Part shown: positions 10,918-20,544 of the stretch, piece after piece
Numbering within the stretch: position 1 is the stretch's first letter
How the letters are laid out: every line of letters begins with the position of its first letter
NCBI GenBank assembly: GCA_002812745.2
Contig: NCSJ02000193.1
Span: 18,972 to 82,971, forward strand
DNA length: 64,000 nt
Direction: 5' to 3'
Source: Scytalidium lignicola
Taxonomy: Eukaryota; Ascomycota; Leotiomycetes
The notes under the pieces: generated by a model
Told to the model about the DNA's origin: nothing
Databases searched by the model: none
The model's input: only the letters and a program-made list of their open reading frames with translations
Program-made: the position numbers and the translations under genes

Positions 10918-12117
10918 TCATTGAGTATCAGGCGGCAGAACTTCTACTTTTTGTTGAGGTCTATTCCTTCCAACTAGGGCTCCGACACCGACAAACCTGC
11001 TGACCCAGTCCTTGACCTTTGCAGTCTTCAAAACCTGTGTATTTGGGTCATCAAGTCTCTCAAGGTCTAAATCTGTGGATGTATAGCAGCCTCCTACATC
11101 GCTTCGGTCAAGTCGATGTCTGTAGAGTAGATACACCTTGGTGGCATCTTTCCTCAGACTCTGGCCATAGACTCTTCCACGGAAAGAACCGAGAGCAACG
11201 TTCCGAATTAGAATGATGTCTTGGATGCGAAGAGATGAGAGGGTGGCTTGTACGTCGTAACCGTTCGCTGGAACGGTGGCTTGGGTTTTTCTTGTGGACT
11301 TATCGGAGAGCCAGAACGTAATCTCGAATCCGGCTTTCGTCTCATCGCCTACGCACAACTCGACTAATTCAACCGCTTCTCTACGCCTTGTCTTGACAGC
11401 TCTTGGTTCTGAGATAGAGATTAAACCTACGATGAGATTGACCGTCATTGTTTGTGGCTGGATGGATGTTAAGTGCATAGCAGTTGGAATAGAACGCAGA
11501 TCTGTTAAGGTCCCAGAAACAGGAACAACTTTGGTCCCAGCTGAAAACGATGGATCAGAGTTGAATGATGTATCTGTAATTGAGAAGGAAGTATCTGTGT
11601 TGGAGAATGAGGGTAAAGCACTAATGACAGTACTCTGCTCTGTATCTGGATTAGGAATTGCAGAAGAAGGGATAGCTTCTCGGGCGTGAAACGAGTGCTC
11701 ATAAAATTGTGAGCGCATCGCGTTTGTTACTATCTCTGATCTGTAGCTTGTCTTTAAATCTGCGCTCCCATACGAAGTGAACGAGTTTGTATCAGAGGCG
11801 GTAAAGAAACTCGCTCCTTGGAATTCGTTGCCCCAGACATGATGATCTTGGGATATTCCAGTGTGCAGATATTGGCGTTCTAGAGGGAGAAACCGCCACG
11901 ATGGATGGCTTACGAGTGAAGCTGAGGCTGAAGGCCCTGGTGCTATGGGTACTATATCTTGATTGTCATCTCGCTCCGCATCGTGAGCTGACGCAAGATT
12001 CTCAAGACGTGCAAAGCGTGCTATGGGTTTGCTGAATCTGTCCAGCAGCTGTTCTGGATTCCAGCTGAGTGCATCTGAAGTGGGAGCTCCTGCGAGAATT
12101 ACGACTGCCGGAGACAT
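10918..12117 (-). CDS. Hypothetical protein with a possible C-terminal OB-fold
   Basis: Uninterrupted 399-codon frame from ATG at 12117 to the stop at 10918. Residues 1-210 are low-complexity and Ser/Thr-rich (NTDTSFSITDTSFNSDPSFS near 175-195) and look disordered. From about residue 225 the sequence becomes structured: MTVNLIVGLISISEPRAVK, VELVELCVGDETKAGFEITF, then LSSLRIQDIILIRNVALGSF and GRVYGQSL. This alternation of strands around a short-chain interruption resembles a single-stranded nucleic-acid-binding OB-fold (RPA-, telomere- or shieldin-like). That is pattern judgement, not a confirmed domain hit. I cannot name the gene. There is no intron, unlike most neighbours. Confidence 0.65.
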   Translation of the reverse strand: MSPAVVILAGAPTSDALSWNPEQLLDRFSKPIARFARLENLASAHDAERDDNQDIVPIAPGPSASASLVSHPSWRFLPLERQYLHTGISQDHHVWGNEFQGASFFTASDTNSFTSYGSADLKTSYRSEIVTNAMRSQFYEHSFHAREAIPSSAIPNPDTEQSTVISALPSFSNTDTSFSITDTSFNSDPSFSAGTKVVPVSGTLTDLRSIPTAMHLTSIQPQTMTVNLIVGLISISEPRAVKTRRREAVELVELCVGDETKAGFEITFWLSDKSTRKTQATVPANGYDVQATLSSLRIQDIILIRNVALGSFRGRVYGQSLRKDATKVYLLYRHRLDRSDVGGCYTSTDLDLERLDDPNTQVLKTAKVKDWVSRFVGVGALVGRNRPQQKVEVLPPDTQ

Positions 12118-12787
12118 TGCAAATAATAACAGTACTGGAATCAGTAATTACTAGTAGTCGGCAGTCCCGTGAGATCGTCCGAATAGGGAAGGTTCGGATC
12201 CGAGCATTTGGAGTAGAGCCGCAAGTAACTTAAACCCTAAGGCCCGAGAAATACTGGAAGTGGTAAAACTCCGAGCTAGTCCTGCGGGATGCGGATTTAA
12301 GCAGACCTGCATCCCACCCGGTCAATGATTCGTCTCGGAAATCTCCCAAGGCATGAGGTACAGTACAAAGTAGAATCTTCGGAATATCAAGAGCTCGCAA
12401 TAAGAAGACTTGCGACACCGCAGTACACAGTAAATTATTAATGCACATTGCGTGGAGTGCCAATTCGGGCGGGGAATGCGGATCAGATAACTGATGCTTA
12501 CACAAGCAACCCTTACCTAATCAGGCACTACCGCAATCTGATAACGAAGCACGTCGGTCGCACTCGGTCTTAGGAAAGTCAACGCGGAAAAGCGCCCCAC
12601 TAGTGCTCTCTATACCCGCACCGTACAGAACATGAGGAGGTTTAAGAGTCGCTGTACGGACGTGGTGCGCAGCCATGCCATCCCTCCTTAGACTCTCTCC
12701 TTCCATCTTCTTTTCCTCTCTCCTCGTTTTCCTCCTTCTCTTGCTCCAGCCGATCTCTCTCCAGCCCGAGCTGTTGATACTGACAAG
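12118..12787. other. Divergent intergenic region
   Basis: About 670 bp between the divergent OB-fold-like (-) and APD1-like (+) genes. A pyrimidine-rich tract (about 12685-12765) immediately precedes the APD1-like ATG, as is common before fungal starts. No supported coding sequence. Confidence 0.4.
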
Positions 12788-13901
12788 ATGATCAGGTCCT
12801 TACTCGGAACCGCGCGAAATGCCATCGTAGGTACAGCGGGCGATAGCACTGACCTCTTCCCCAAGGTCAACCCCGCGGTTGATGGCGAGGATTGCGACCA
12901 CGACTGTGAAAGCTGCGTGGTGCATTATCCAAAGGGCTTCAAGGTCGAAGAGAGCGACAAGTTGTACGGCCATATCAAAGGCTGGAGTACACATGTGCTG
13001 GTTGCTACAGGGAAGACGGATTGGGTAAGGGATGTTGCCGATGAGAAGGGAAGTGTGATGCAGGCCATTGATCGGTGTGGTGTAAAGCCAACAAATGGGG
13101 TAAGCAGTGATCTCCTATCTCTCTTCTTCTTCCTCCACCTCTTTCTTCGCGGTGTCTAAAAGCATCATTGTTGATTACCACGAACCAACTTAGAGACTGA
13201 TGCTCTCCGCCTCCAACATCCCTACCCCATCTCACACAACCTCCTACACCGAACCCACCACCATCCTCCTTCTCCCAGCTTTCACAATCATCGAAAACGT
13301 AACTCCAAAATCCGTCCCATCTATAATAACCAAATTCATCGACAAAGCGCCTACTACTACCACCCCTTTGGGACCCTTCACACTCCCCAAATCTCTGCCT
13401 GACCCTCTTCCCAATGCCGAACAAATAACCTCACGTCCTTCCCCGCACAACGCCCTGATACTCCTCTGCTCTCAAAAGACACGGGACGCACGCTGTGGCC
13501 AATCAGCGCCACTTCTTCGCAAGGAACTTGAACGCCATCTTCGCCCTCTAGGTCTCTACCGAGACCTTGACGACGAGCGACCTGGTGGAGTTGGCATATA
13601 CTTCATTTCCCATGTCGGAGGACATAAGTACTCGGCCAATCTCATGATCTACAGAAAAGCAGATGCATTTGGCATGGATCAAATACAGCGAAGGACGGCG
13701 AATGGCAGCGCTGCACCAGTACCGAAGAAAGTTTCAGAAGAAGAGGAAGAAGGTGCGGCACAGTGCATTTGGATCGCGAGGGTTCGACCGGAGGATTGTG
13801 AGGGTATTGTGAAGTTTACAGTTCTGCAGGGCAAGGTGGTCAAGCCGGAAAGACAGTTGAGGGGCGGGTTTGATAGGCAGAAGGGTGTTTTTAGCTGGTA
13901 G
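12788..13901 (+). CDS. Sucrase/ferredoxin-like protein, APD1/AIM32 family
   Basis: Two exons: 12788-13099 and 13194-13901 with a phase-0 intron (GTAAGC...TTAG), 339 aa. The N-terminal half carries CDHDCESCVVHYPKGF and GHIKGWSTHVLVATGKTDWV, conserved in the family. The C-terminal half is a thioredoxin-like ferredoxin fold with the proposed [2Fe-2S] ligands of yeast Apd1: two Cys in LLCSQKTRDARCG and two His in SHVGGHKYSAN. Apd1-type proteins are cytosolic and Aim32 is its mitochondrial relative; here no obvious mitochondrial presequence is present, so an Apd1-like cytosolic role in redox or drug tolerance is the better guess. A Glu-rich insertion (VSEEEEEGAAQ) lies near residue 283. Confidence 0.85.
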
Positions 13902-14679
13902 ATTTGGGGTTAGACAAAGGACGGGGTTCTCAGAAAGTTCAGGGGCAATATCCCCGCCGAGTGAGTCATCTAGAAAGATTGGGCATCGTTTATTTACAGT
14001 AGAAAGGGTGCATCAGGTACGTCCGTATAGAATCGATATATTGGCAGATGCACGTCGAAAGGGGGTTAGAAATCGACAGGTTGTTGGCAATTTCTCGAAC
14101 CGAGCTTGGCGTTGGGGATGTCCTAATATTACAAGTAATTTCAAAGTCTTACAAGAGAATTTACTTTTTTTCGTGGTTGCCTTGCATCCCTCGACAAAAT
14201 GCACCTCCCCCTTTTCAACCTTGCCCCACTTTGTTGTTGTTGCCCCTCAGTTCACGGGCCATATTGAAAGAAAAGTCCACGTGACCTTTTTTTTGCAACG
14301 TAGATGTCAACACAACAATCATCCACGGCTTGGCAATGATGTGTTAGAACCCCGACTAACGCGAGCGGAAATTAGAATAGAGCGATTGGTATGGCTAGTT
14401 TTGTCTCCAAACATGCAGTATGCATGCAGAGCACGTACATTGTAATTTACTGGCGGTCTGCTTATTCGCGGAACATTCGCGGAACGCGAATACTTGTAGT
14501 ATGTCATTTTGGCGACGTCGTTGTTGTGGCAACCGGTTGCAGTCAACATCCAAATGTAGTTGTCATCCGACTCGACTTTCGACCCCTAAAAAGCATTCTA
14601 ACTGCCAAACATGGAACAATAATTGGGAGCATTATAACATCTTTAAGGACTCAGTTCATTGCTGTCGGTTTCATCAACG
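13902..14679. other. Intergenic region upstream of GBD/FH3 gene
   Basis: About 780 bp. Contains a CACGTGACC box at 14278-14286 and a repeat/palindrome cluster at 14464-14491 (own entry). Open frames here are short and unsupported. Confidence 0.4.
14464..14491. repeat. Tandem ATTCGCGGAAC x2 ending in a perfect inverted repeat
   Basis: ATTCGCGGAAC is repeated directly at 14464-14474 and 14475-14485. The second copy forms an inverted repeat ATTCGCG-GAA-CGCGAAT (14475-14491). It lies about 190 bp before the ATG of the GBD/FH3 gene, in otherwise AT-rich DNA, and may be a protein-binding site. Confidence 0.6.
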
Positions 14680-17382
14680 ATGGCTTCTACACCCCCATCA
14701 CAAGAAAACTTGCAACACAGACGGGCTAAGTCCTCGGTTCTCAAGGCATTCATACACAAGAGGACGGGATCTGTTGGAACAGTTCTGTCACCAACATCAG
14801 CTCCTAAAGGCTTCAATAGCCCCTCATCATATCAGCGCCGTGAGCCAATGCTCTTCTTGCCTGCGGATCACCCTCATTCTAGAGCTCTGAAGGAGCTTGA
14901 AGTCCACCAGAACGATCGGTGGAGTTCAGCTCAAGGGTCACCCCAAAAAATACGAGACGAGAAACAATCCAAGCCTAATGAAAATGGCTCAAAGTATCTT
15001 CACAAGAAGACATTGAGTAGCATATCATTAAAATCATTAAGAGATAGCAGCAAGTCAACAAAGCCCAGAGCAAAAGAACCCACCACTCCTAAAAAGAAGT
15101 CCACCACAAGCCTTGCGGGGCTCCTGTCACGCCCGAAGTCCAACAAGAGCCTAAACAAACAAGCAGCTGCAGATGAACTACGGTCCCAGAAAGACAAAGA
15201 AAACAGGACACCTCCATCGTCGCCAGGACCCACAACCACGAAAGCGACACCAATCTATTCACAATTCTGCACCGACCGCTTCCAAACTCAACCGCTCGGT
15301 GGAAAGTTCTTGGAGGATGAGATTGATCTCTATACACCACGCGAATACTCACCAGGAAAACAACGGAATTTCTATGAAGGGCCGGGATCTCAGCCAACTC
15401 TGACAAGACGCGATGAGTCTCGTAGGCCTTCGGCCTTGTATCTTCCTAGCACGTTCAGTCTGCATGATATTACTAGGCGTGTCAGCAATGGCAGCTCAAA
15501 ATCTGGTGGAAGTAGTGACCTTGAAAAGAAGAGAAGAAGCTCGGGAGCCAAATGGGGCAGCCCGTTTATGTCTGAATCTTCCACAAAATCCGATATTAGT
15601 TTGCCAAATCGGGGGCAGAGGATCATGGCTGCAGTCAGTTCGTTCGCCTCAAGGTCAAGGGTGCCAGAGCCAGCTGCTGGAAGTGGTAAAGGAGCGGCAG
15701 TTATAAATGACATGGACGTGGATCGCGAGTTTGAAGCTATGTTGGATCGCAGAAATATTCCCGAGCATCAACGGGGGAAAATGAGGAACCTCACTTTGTT
15801 GATGAAGAAGGATTTTATACGACAGGATTGGGCAGAAACAGCTGCCGCGAAGAATAAATCAGGAACCACCAGCAGTAACTCAAGTGCTGATGCTGCTATT
15901 GAAACCAAAGATATTCCTGAGGTAAAAGCTCGGAGAGGGAGAACCCGGACATTTACCTTGTCCAGAAACAGCAGCAAGGATAGATCTGTATCAACTAAGA
16001 AATCGAGACCCGACTCTACATTGGGCCGAATGACTCGGAAGAAGTCCTCTGAGAGCATAAATAGTAATAAATCATCAACATCTACGGGAACAGCTGTGGG
16101 CAGTAACCCCATCCCAAAACAGCTACCAGACGATTTTGCCTCATACTTGAGAAAGGTACAGAAACCAGAAATCGTTGAGGTCGGACGTCTGCATAAGCTT
16201 AGACTACTACTTCGCAATGAAACAGTAGCATGGACAGACGACTTTATCAAGCAGGGAGGTATGGTAGAGATTGTGGGACTCTTGCACCGAATAATGGAGG
16301 TTGAATGGAGGTTTGTCTTGCCTTTTCTATTTCCACTAATTAAGTACAGTTATGAACTTTGCTAATACATAAGCAGAGAGGAGCACGAAGATGCTCTACT
16401 TCACGAAGTTCTCCTGTGTCTCAAAGCTCTTGCTACTACTGCTCTTGCCCTTGAGCATCTTAACAAAATCCATGGGACTCTTTTTCCTGCTCTTATTCAT
16501 ATGCTATTTGATGAAGAGAAGAAGGGACCTAGCGAGTTCACGACACGAAACGTCATTACGTCCCTTCTATTTACTTATCTTAAATCGGCACCCTTGCATG
16601 AACGGACTCAGAGAGCGGAATATCTCTTATCGTATCTACGTGATCCCGAGCCTACTGAAGAGAATCGTCCATTAGAATTTGTTCTTGATATGCGACGCTC
16701 ACGCCCTTATAGAGTTTGGTGCAAAGAGGTGGTCAACGTCACTAAAGAGGTCTTCTGGATCTTCCTACACAATATGAATGTCATCGCCCTTCCCGGTAAA
16801 CCTAAGTCCGCAGACAGAGACTCTAAGGATCCAAGCGATAATTATGATAGCTTACCATCAGCTATTTCACAGCGCAGCTCGTTCGATGCCTTTGATCCCC
16901 ACCATTCATATATGAAGGAACATTTCCCACAGGAACGCCCTCCGGTCCCCGCAGCACCCTATGTCGGTGGCGTAGAATGGGACGCAACCAACTACTTGGC
17001 CTCACACCTTGATATCCTCAATGGTATCCTGGCTAGCCTCCCAACTAAAGAGGCACGCAACGCTCTTCGTCAAGAAATGCTCCTGTCCGGCTGGGAGAAG
17101 TGCATGGGCTCTACGCTGCGTCTTTGCAAAGAGAAATTCTATGGTAGCGTTCACGATGGCCTTCGGTGCTGGGTTGCTGCTGCCACATATGACGGGTGGG
17201 AAACTCGAGAGGTAAGATGTGGTCCGGTGGAACAAAAGCCAAACCCACCCCCACATGGAAAGAAGGAGAAGAAACCAGAGAGAGAGGAAGCACCTCGACT
17301 TAGTATAAAATTGGATACAAAGATTAATAGAGCTGGTTTGAAGGAGGTTGCACATATTAATAGTCAGGATGGGTGGTTGTAA
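14680..17382 (+). CDS. GBD/FH3-domain protein (formin N-terminus-like, no FH2)
   Basis: Two exons: 14680-16310 and 16377-17382, 878 aa. The intron begins GTTTGT and ends GCAG; it splits an Arg codon to give EVEWREEHEDALL. Residues 1-340 are basic and Ser/Thr/Lys-rich and probably disordered. From about 345 (DREFEAMLDRRNIPEHQRGKM) the sequence matches the formin GTPase-binding-domain pattern, with a Ser/Arg-rich insertion. The armadillo-like FH3 part follows (QKPEIVEVGRLHKLRLLLRN, GGMVEIVGLLHRIMEVEWR). No FH1 polyproline or FH2 actin-binding domain follows before the stop. The family likely binds a Rho-type GTPase; a polarity or cytoskeleton role is inferred. An in-frame ATG at 14659 would add 7 residues. 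Confidence 0.8.
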
Positions 17383-18141
17383 GGTTAAGATACATTAGTG
17401 GATTGTTTTCCTTTGTTTGCATGTACTGGGCGTGGAGAATATTTAGGTTGCTACCTCCATTGGAGGGAAGTGTGCTGAGGGAAAGGAGTTGTGATGAGTG
17501 GCTAGTCTTTTCTTTGTTTTTAGGTCGGGGCGTCAAGGTTCTTTTCTCCTTGTTTCCTATGTTTGGGTATCTCCTGTCTGGCATACTTACGAAGCTTACG
17601 ACTTAACGACAATATATTATGATGAACATAAGAAATGGCTTATCAGACTGTGACTTTGAGAGTTATAATTGCTGGTCACTGTTGTAATAGGGTTCCCTAG
17701 AGGTAATTATATGCCATTGATTAGGGCTAGCAGTTGGATGGATCAGAATATCTACAGAGAAGGAACATAGGTATACGATTAGCAATCACACCGTTACGAA
17801 CTTGCGAGTCATGAACGTTACGAACAAGATCCACGTGCCATAGCTCTATCACGTGCATCCGGGGAAGATGTTTTGCATGTGATTCTTCATGTCCGTTGAC
17901 GTATGCGGACCCTAGACCGCCCAATCCACCAATTAAGCCGAGCCGCTCGCATACCTCGGTTCACCAGATGTCAAATCGTCAAATGCAAATGCGCCGAAGG
18001 CTTTTAGTACGTAAGTACACTACTTGTCCCAGCTTACTTCTTTCCTCCTGTTCAATCTCCAACTTTCTCATCTCTTGCATCTCCTCTTCCTCACTTCAAA
18101 TATAGCCATAGATTCCGTATTGTCGTGGTGATTCGCTCATA
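17383..18141. other. Intergenic region, GBD/FH3 3' side / thiolase promoter
   Basis: About 760 bp. The left part is 3' sequence of the GBD/FH3 gene. The right 320 bp holds a dense set of motifs before the thiolase gene (see next entry). Confidence 0.4.
17832..17959. promoter_or_regulatory. Thiolase promoter: two CACGTG boxes, two CCAAT boxes, one CCTCGG site
   Basis: CACGTG occurs at 17832-17837 and 17850-17855, CCAAT at 17921-17925 and 17929-17933, and CCTCGG at 17954-17959. CCTCGG is the reported core for the fatty-acid-responsive regulators FarA/FarB that control peroxisomal beta-oxidation genes in Aspergillus. It lies about 185 bp before the thiolase ATG. Regulation by fatty acids is inferred from motif and gene identity. 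Confidence 0.5.
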
Positions 18142-19552
18142 ATGTCTGGTATGTTTAAAAAGGAGAAGTACTCTTTTCGAAACACAAAGCTGATTACTGA
18201 TTCCGGTCATCTAGCACAAAGTCGTCTTTCTCAGGTCTCCGGACACCTCTCTGCTCCAAAGAGCGGTTCAGCAGCCAAGTCAAAGCTCTTAGAAAAGAGC
18301 CCAGATGATGTACGTATGATCCTCTCTCTCCCACTCCCGCCCCAGCTCCAGACCTTTTGGTTTCGTTTCACGAACTGACAATGGAAAACAGATCGTCGTA
18401 ACTGCCTGTCTCCGAACTCCTTTCACCAAGGGTGGACGAGGTGGCTTCAAAGATACAGCAGCAGCAGACCTACTGGCCGGCGCCTTCAAATCTGTGCTCG
18501 AGCGCTCCAAAATTGACCCTGCCCTCGTCGAAGACATCGCCGTAGGCTCTGTCCTTTCTCCAGGTGGTGGCGCAACTGAGTTCCGCGCTGCAGCCCTTGT
18601 AGCTGGCTTCCCAGTCTCGACCGCCGTCCACAGTCTGAACCGACAATGCTCGTCGGGCTTACAAGCATGCGTAGAGATCGCCAACGCGATCAAAGCCGGC
18701 ACAATTGAGATCGGTATCGGCGCAGGCGTGGAGAGCATGAGTTTGCAATACGGTCCCGGCGCCGTGACGGAATTCAGCGAATTACTGGAATCACATCCTG
18801 AGTCGAAGAATTGCAAGGTGCCCATGGGTTTGCTGTCGGAGCAGATGGCCAAAGACCGCAACATTCCCCGCAAAGTCCAAGACGAGTTCGCGGCATCAAG
18901 TTATCAGAAGGCGCTCAAGGCGCAGCAGGAGGGTCTCTTCGACCTGGAGATCACCCCGCTGAAGGTCAAGTGGGTTGATCCCAAGACGGATGAGACCAAG
19001 GAGATCACCGTCTCCAAGGACGATGGTATTCGTCCTGGTATCACAGCTGAGAGCCTCGGCAAGATTCGTCCTGCATTTGCCAAGGACGGATCTATCCACG
19101 CTGGTAATGCATCGCAGATCTCAGACGGCGCAGCTGCCGTTCTGCTCATGAAGCGTTCGACTGCTGAGCGCCTAGGCCAGACCATCCTGGGCAAATACGT
19201 CGCTGCATCAGTCGTCGGCGTCGCTCCCTTGCTCATGGGTACGGGACCGTGGGCCGCCATCCCCAAGGTGTTCGAGAAGGCCGGCATTAACAAGGATGAT
19301 GTCGATATCTTCGAGATCAACGAGGCGTTTGCCAGCCAGTGTGTCTGGTGCGCGAACGAGCTCGGCCTTGATTACAACAAGATCAATCCTAAGGGCGGGG
19401 CTATTGCCTTTGGACATCCTCTTGGTTGCACTGGTGCGAGACAGGTCAGCACGTTGCTTTATGAGTTGAAAAGACGGGGGGAGAAGGTTGGTGTTACGAG
19501 TATGTGTATTGGCACAGGGATGGGTATGGCAGCTGTTTGGGTTGCTGAGTAG
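18142..19552 (+). CDS. POT1: Peroxisomal 3-ketoacyl-CoA thiolase
   Basis: Three exons: 18142-18148 (only ATG TCT G), 18215-18309 and 18392-19552, 420 aa. Splicing gives MSAQSRLSQVSGHLSAPK, placing RLSQVSGHL, a perfect PTS2 peroxisome signal (R-L-x5-H-L), at residues 6-14. The 66-nt first intron (GTATGT...CTAG) is a multiple of three with no stop, so a retained-intron form also reads through. Catalytic features: active-site Cys in LNRQCSSGLQA, the NEAFA motif, His in GHPLGCTGAR, and Cys in MCIGTGMGMAA. The enzyme cleaves 3-ketoacyl-CoA to acetyl-CoA in beta-oxidation. It is convergent with glycerol kinase downstream. Confidence 0.95.
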
Positions 19553-20544
19553 ATCTGACGTATGATATGGATGGTGTAGGTGGCTTTATCATTGTATAAG
19601 TAACTTTTAAATTCGGTCCACCCTTAAGCTTTTGGTGGATCATGATAGCATATAACGGCAATATAAATNAAAAAGGCTGATACCTTCTTCCAAAAACAAA
19701 AAACCCCTCCCATACGTTCTTCGTACGTAGGCAATTATATCTTTAATTACAACCCTTTTATCGACCAAAGTCCATTTACCCCCCCCCCACTGCGTACTTA
19801 ATTCCTGAGAATACATTCCCAAAAAAAATATCACACATCCCTACCTCAAACACCTCCCATCACACGAAAACAATCATTACAACAAAATAAAATATATATA
19901 CAAAGGAGAAAGAGAGAAAAGAATGAAAATCCCNTTTTTTTTGAAAAATGGAGGGCGCATGAGTAACAAAAGAGTTCGCGCCCTATGTATGCAACTAATT
20001 AGTAACAATACATATGCCCTACATCTCTGCTAAATTAACTGGTAGAAGTTATAACTTATATTTTCCCGGTTCCTCCTCTAATAAGAAACACACAATTTGA
20101 CCTGACCATTATACCATAATGGCGCCTGTTGTGTTGATATGATGTTGCTTATTTAGGAATATATAGTAGACTAGCTCTCGGCATTTTGTTTTTGTCGCTA
20201 GTAAAAGTGAGGGTTCTAGTTGAGGCAGAAAGAGGGAATCATTTACACAGTTACTAGGGGAAGTTCTTACTTTTGCACTCTAGCATTATAATAAAGTATA
20301 GTTAGTGCCAACTCGTTCGCAGTTCAATAATTCCTTTTAAACCCATCATTCATAAATTTACCATTACATTAAATCCACTCTAGTACATACATGTAAAACC
20401 TAAGTATGTACGCATGGTATGTCCATCCAATCATCCAATCCATCTAGATATATATCATGGCTCCACAATCGCTAAAACACCAGCTCACTTGCATACCCAA
20501 GAAAGACAAAAATACCTACCCAAAAATTCTACACTCGGCTCCTC
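19553..20544. other. Convergent intergenic region, thiolase / glycerol kinase
   Basis: About 990 bp, strongly AT-rich, with homopolymer runs (C9 near 19785) and two single Ns (19669, 19934) beside A or T runs. Presumably both 3' untranslated regions. No coding or RNA gene seen. Confidence 0.4.
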
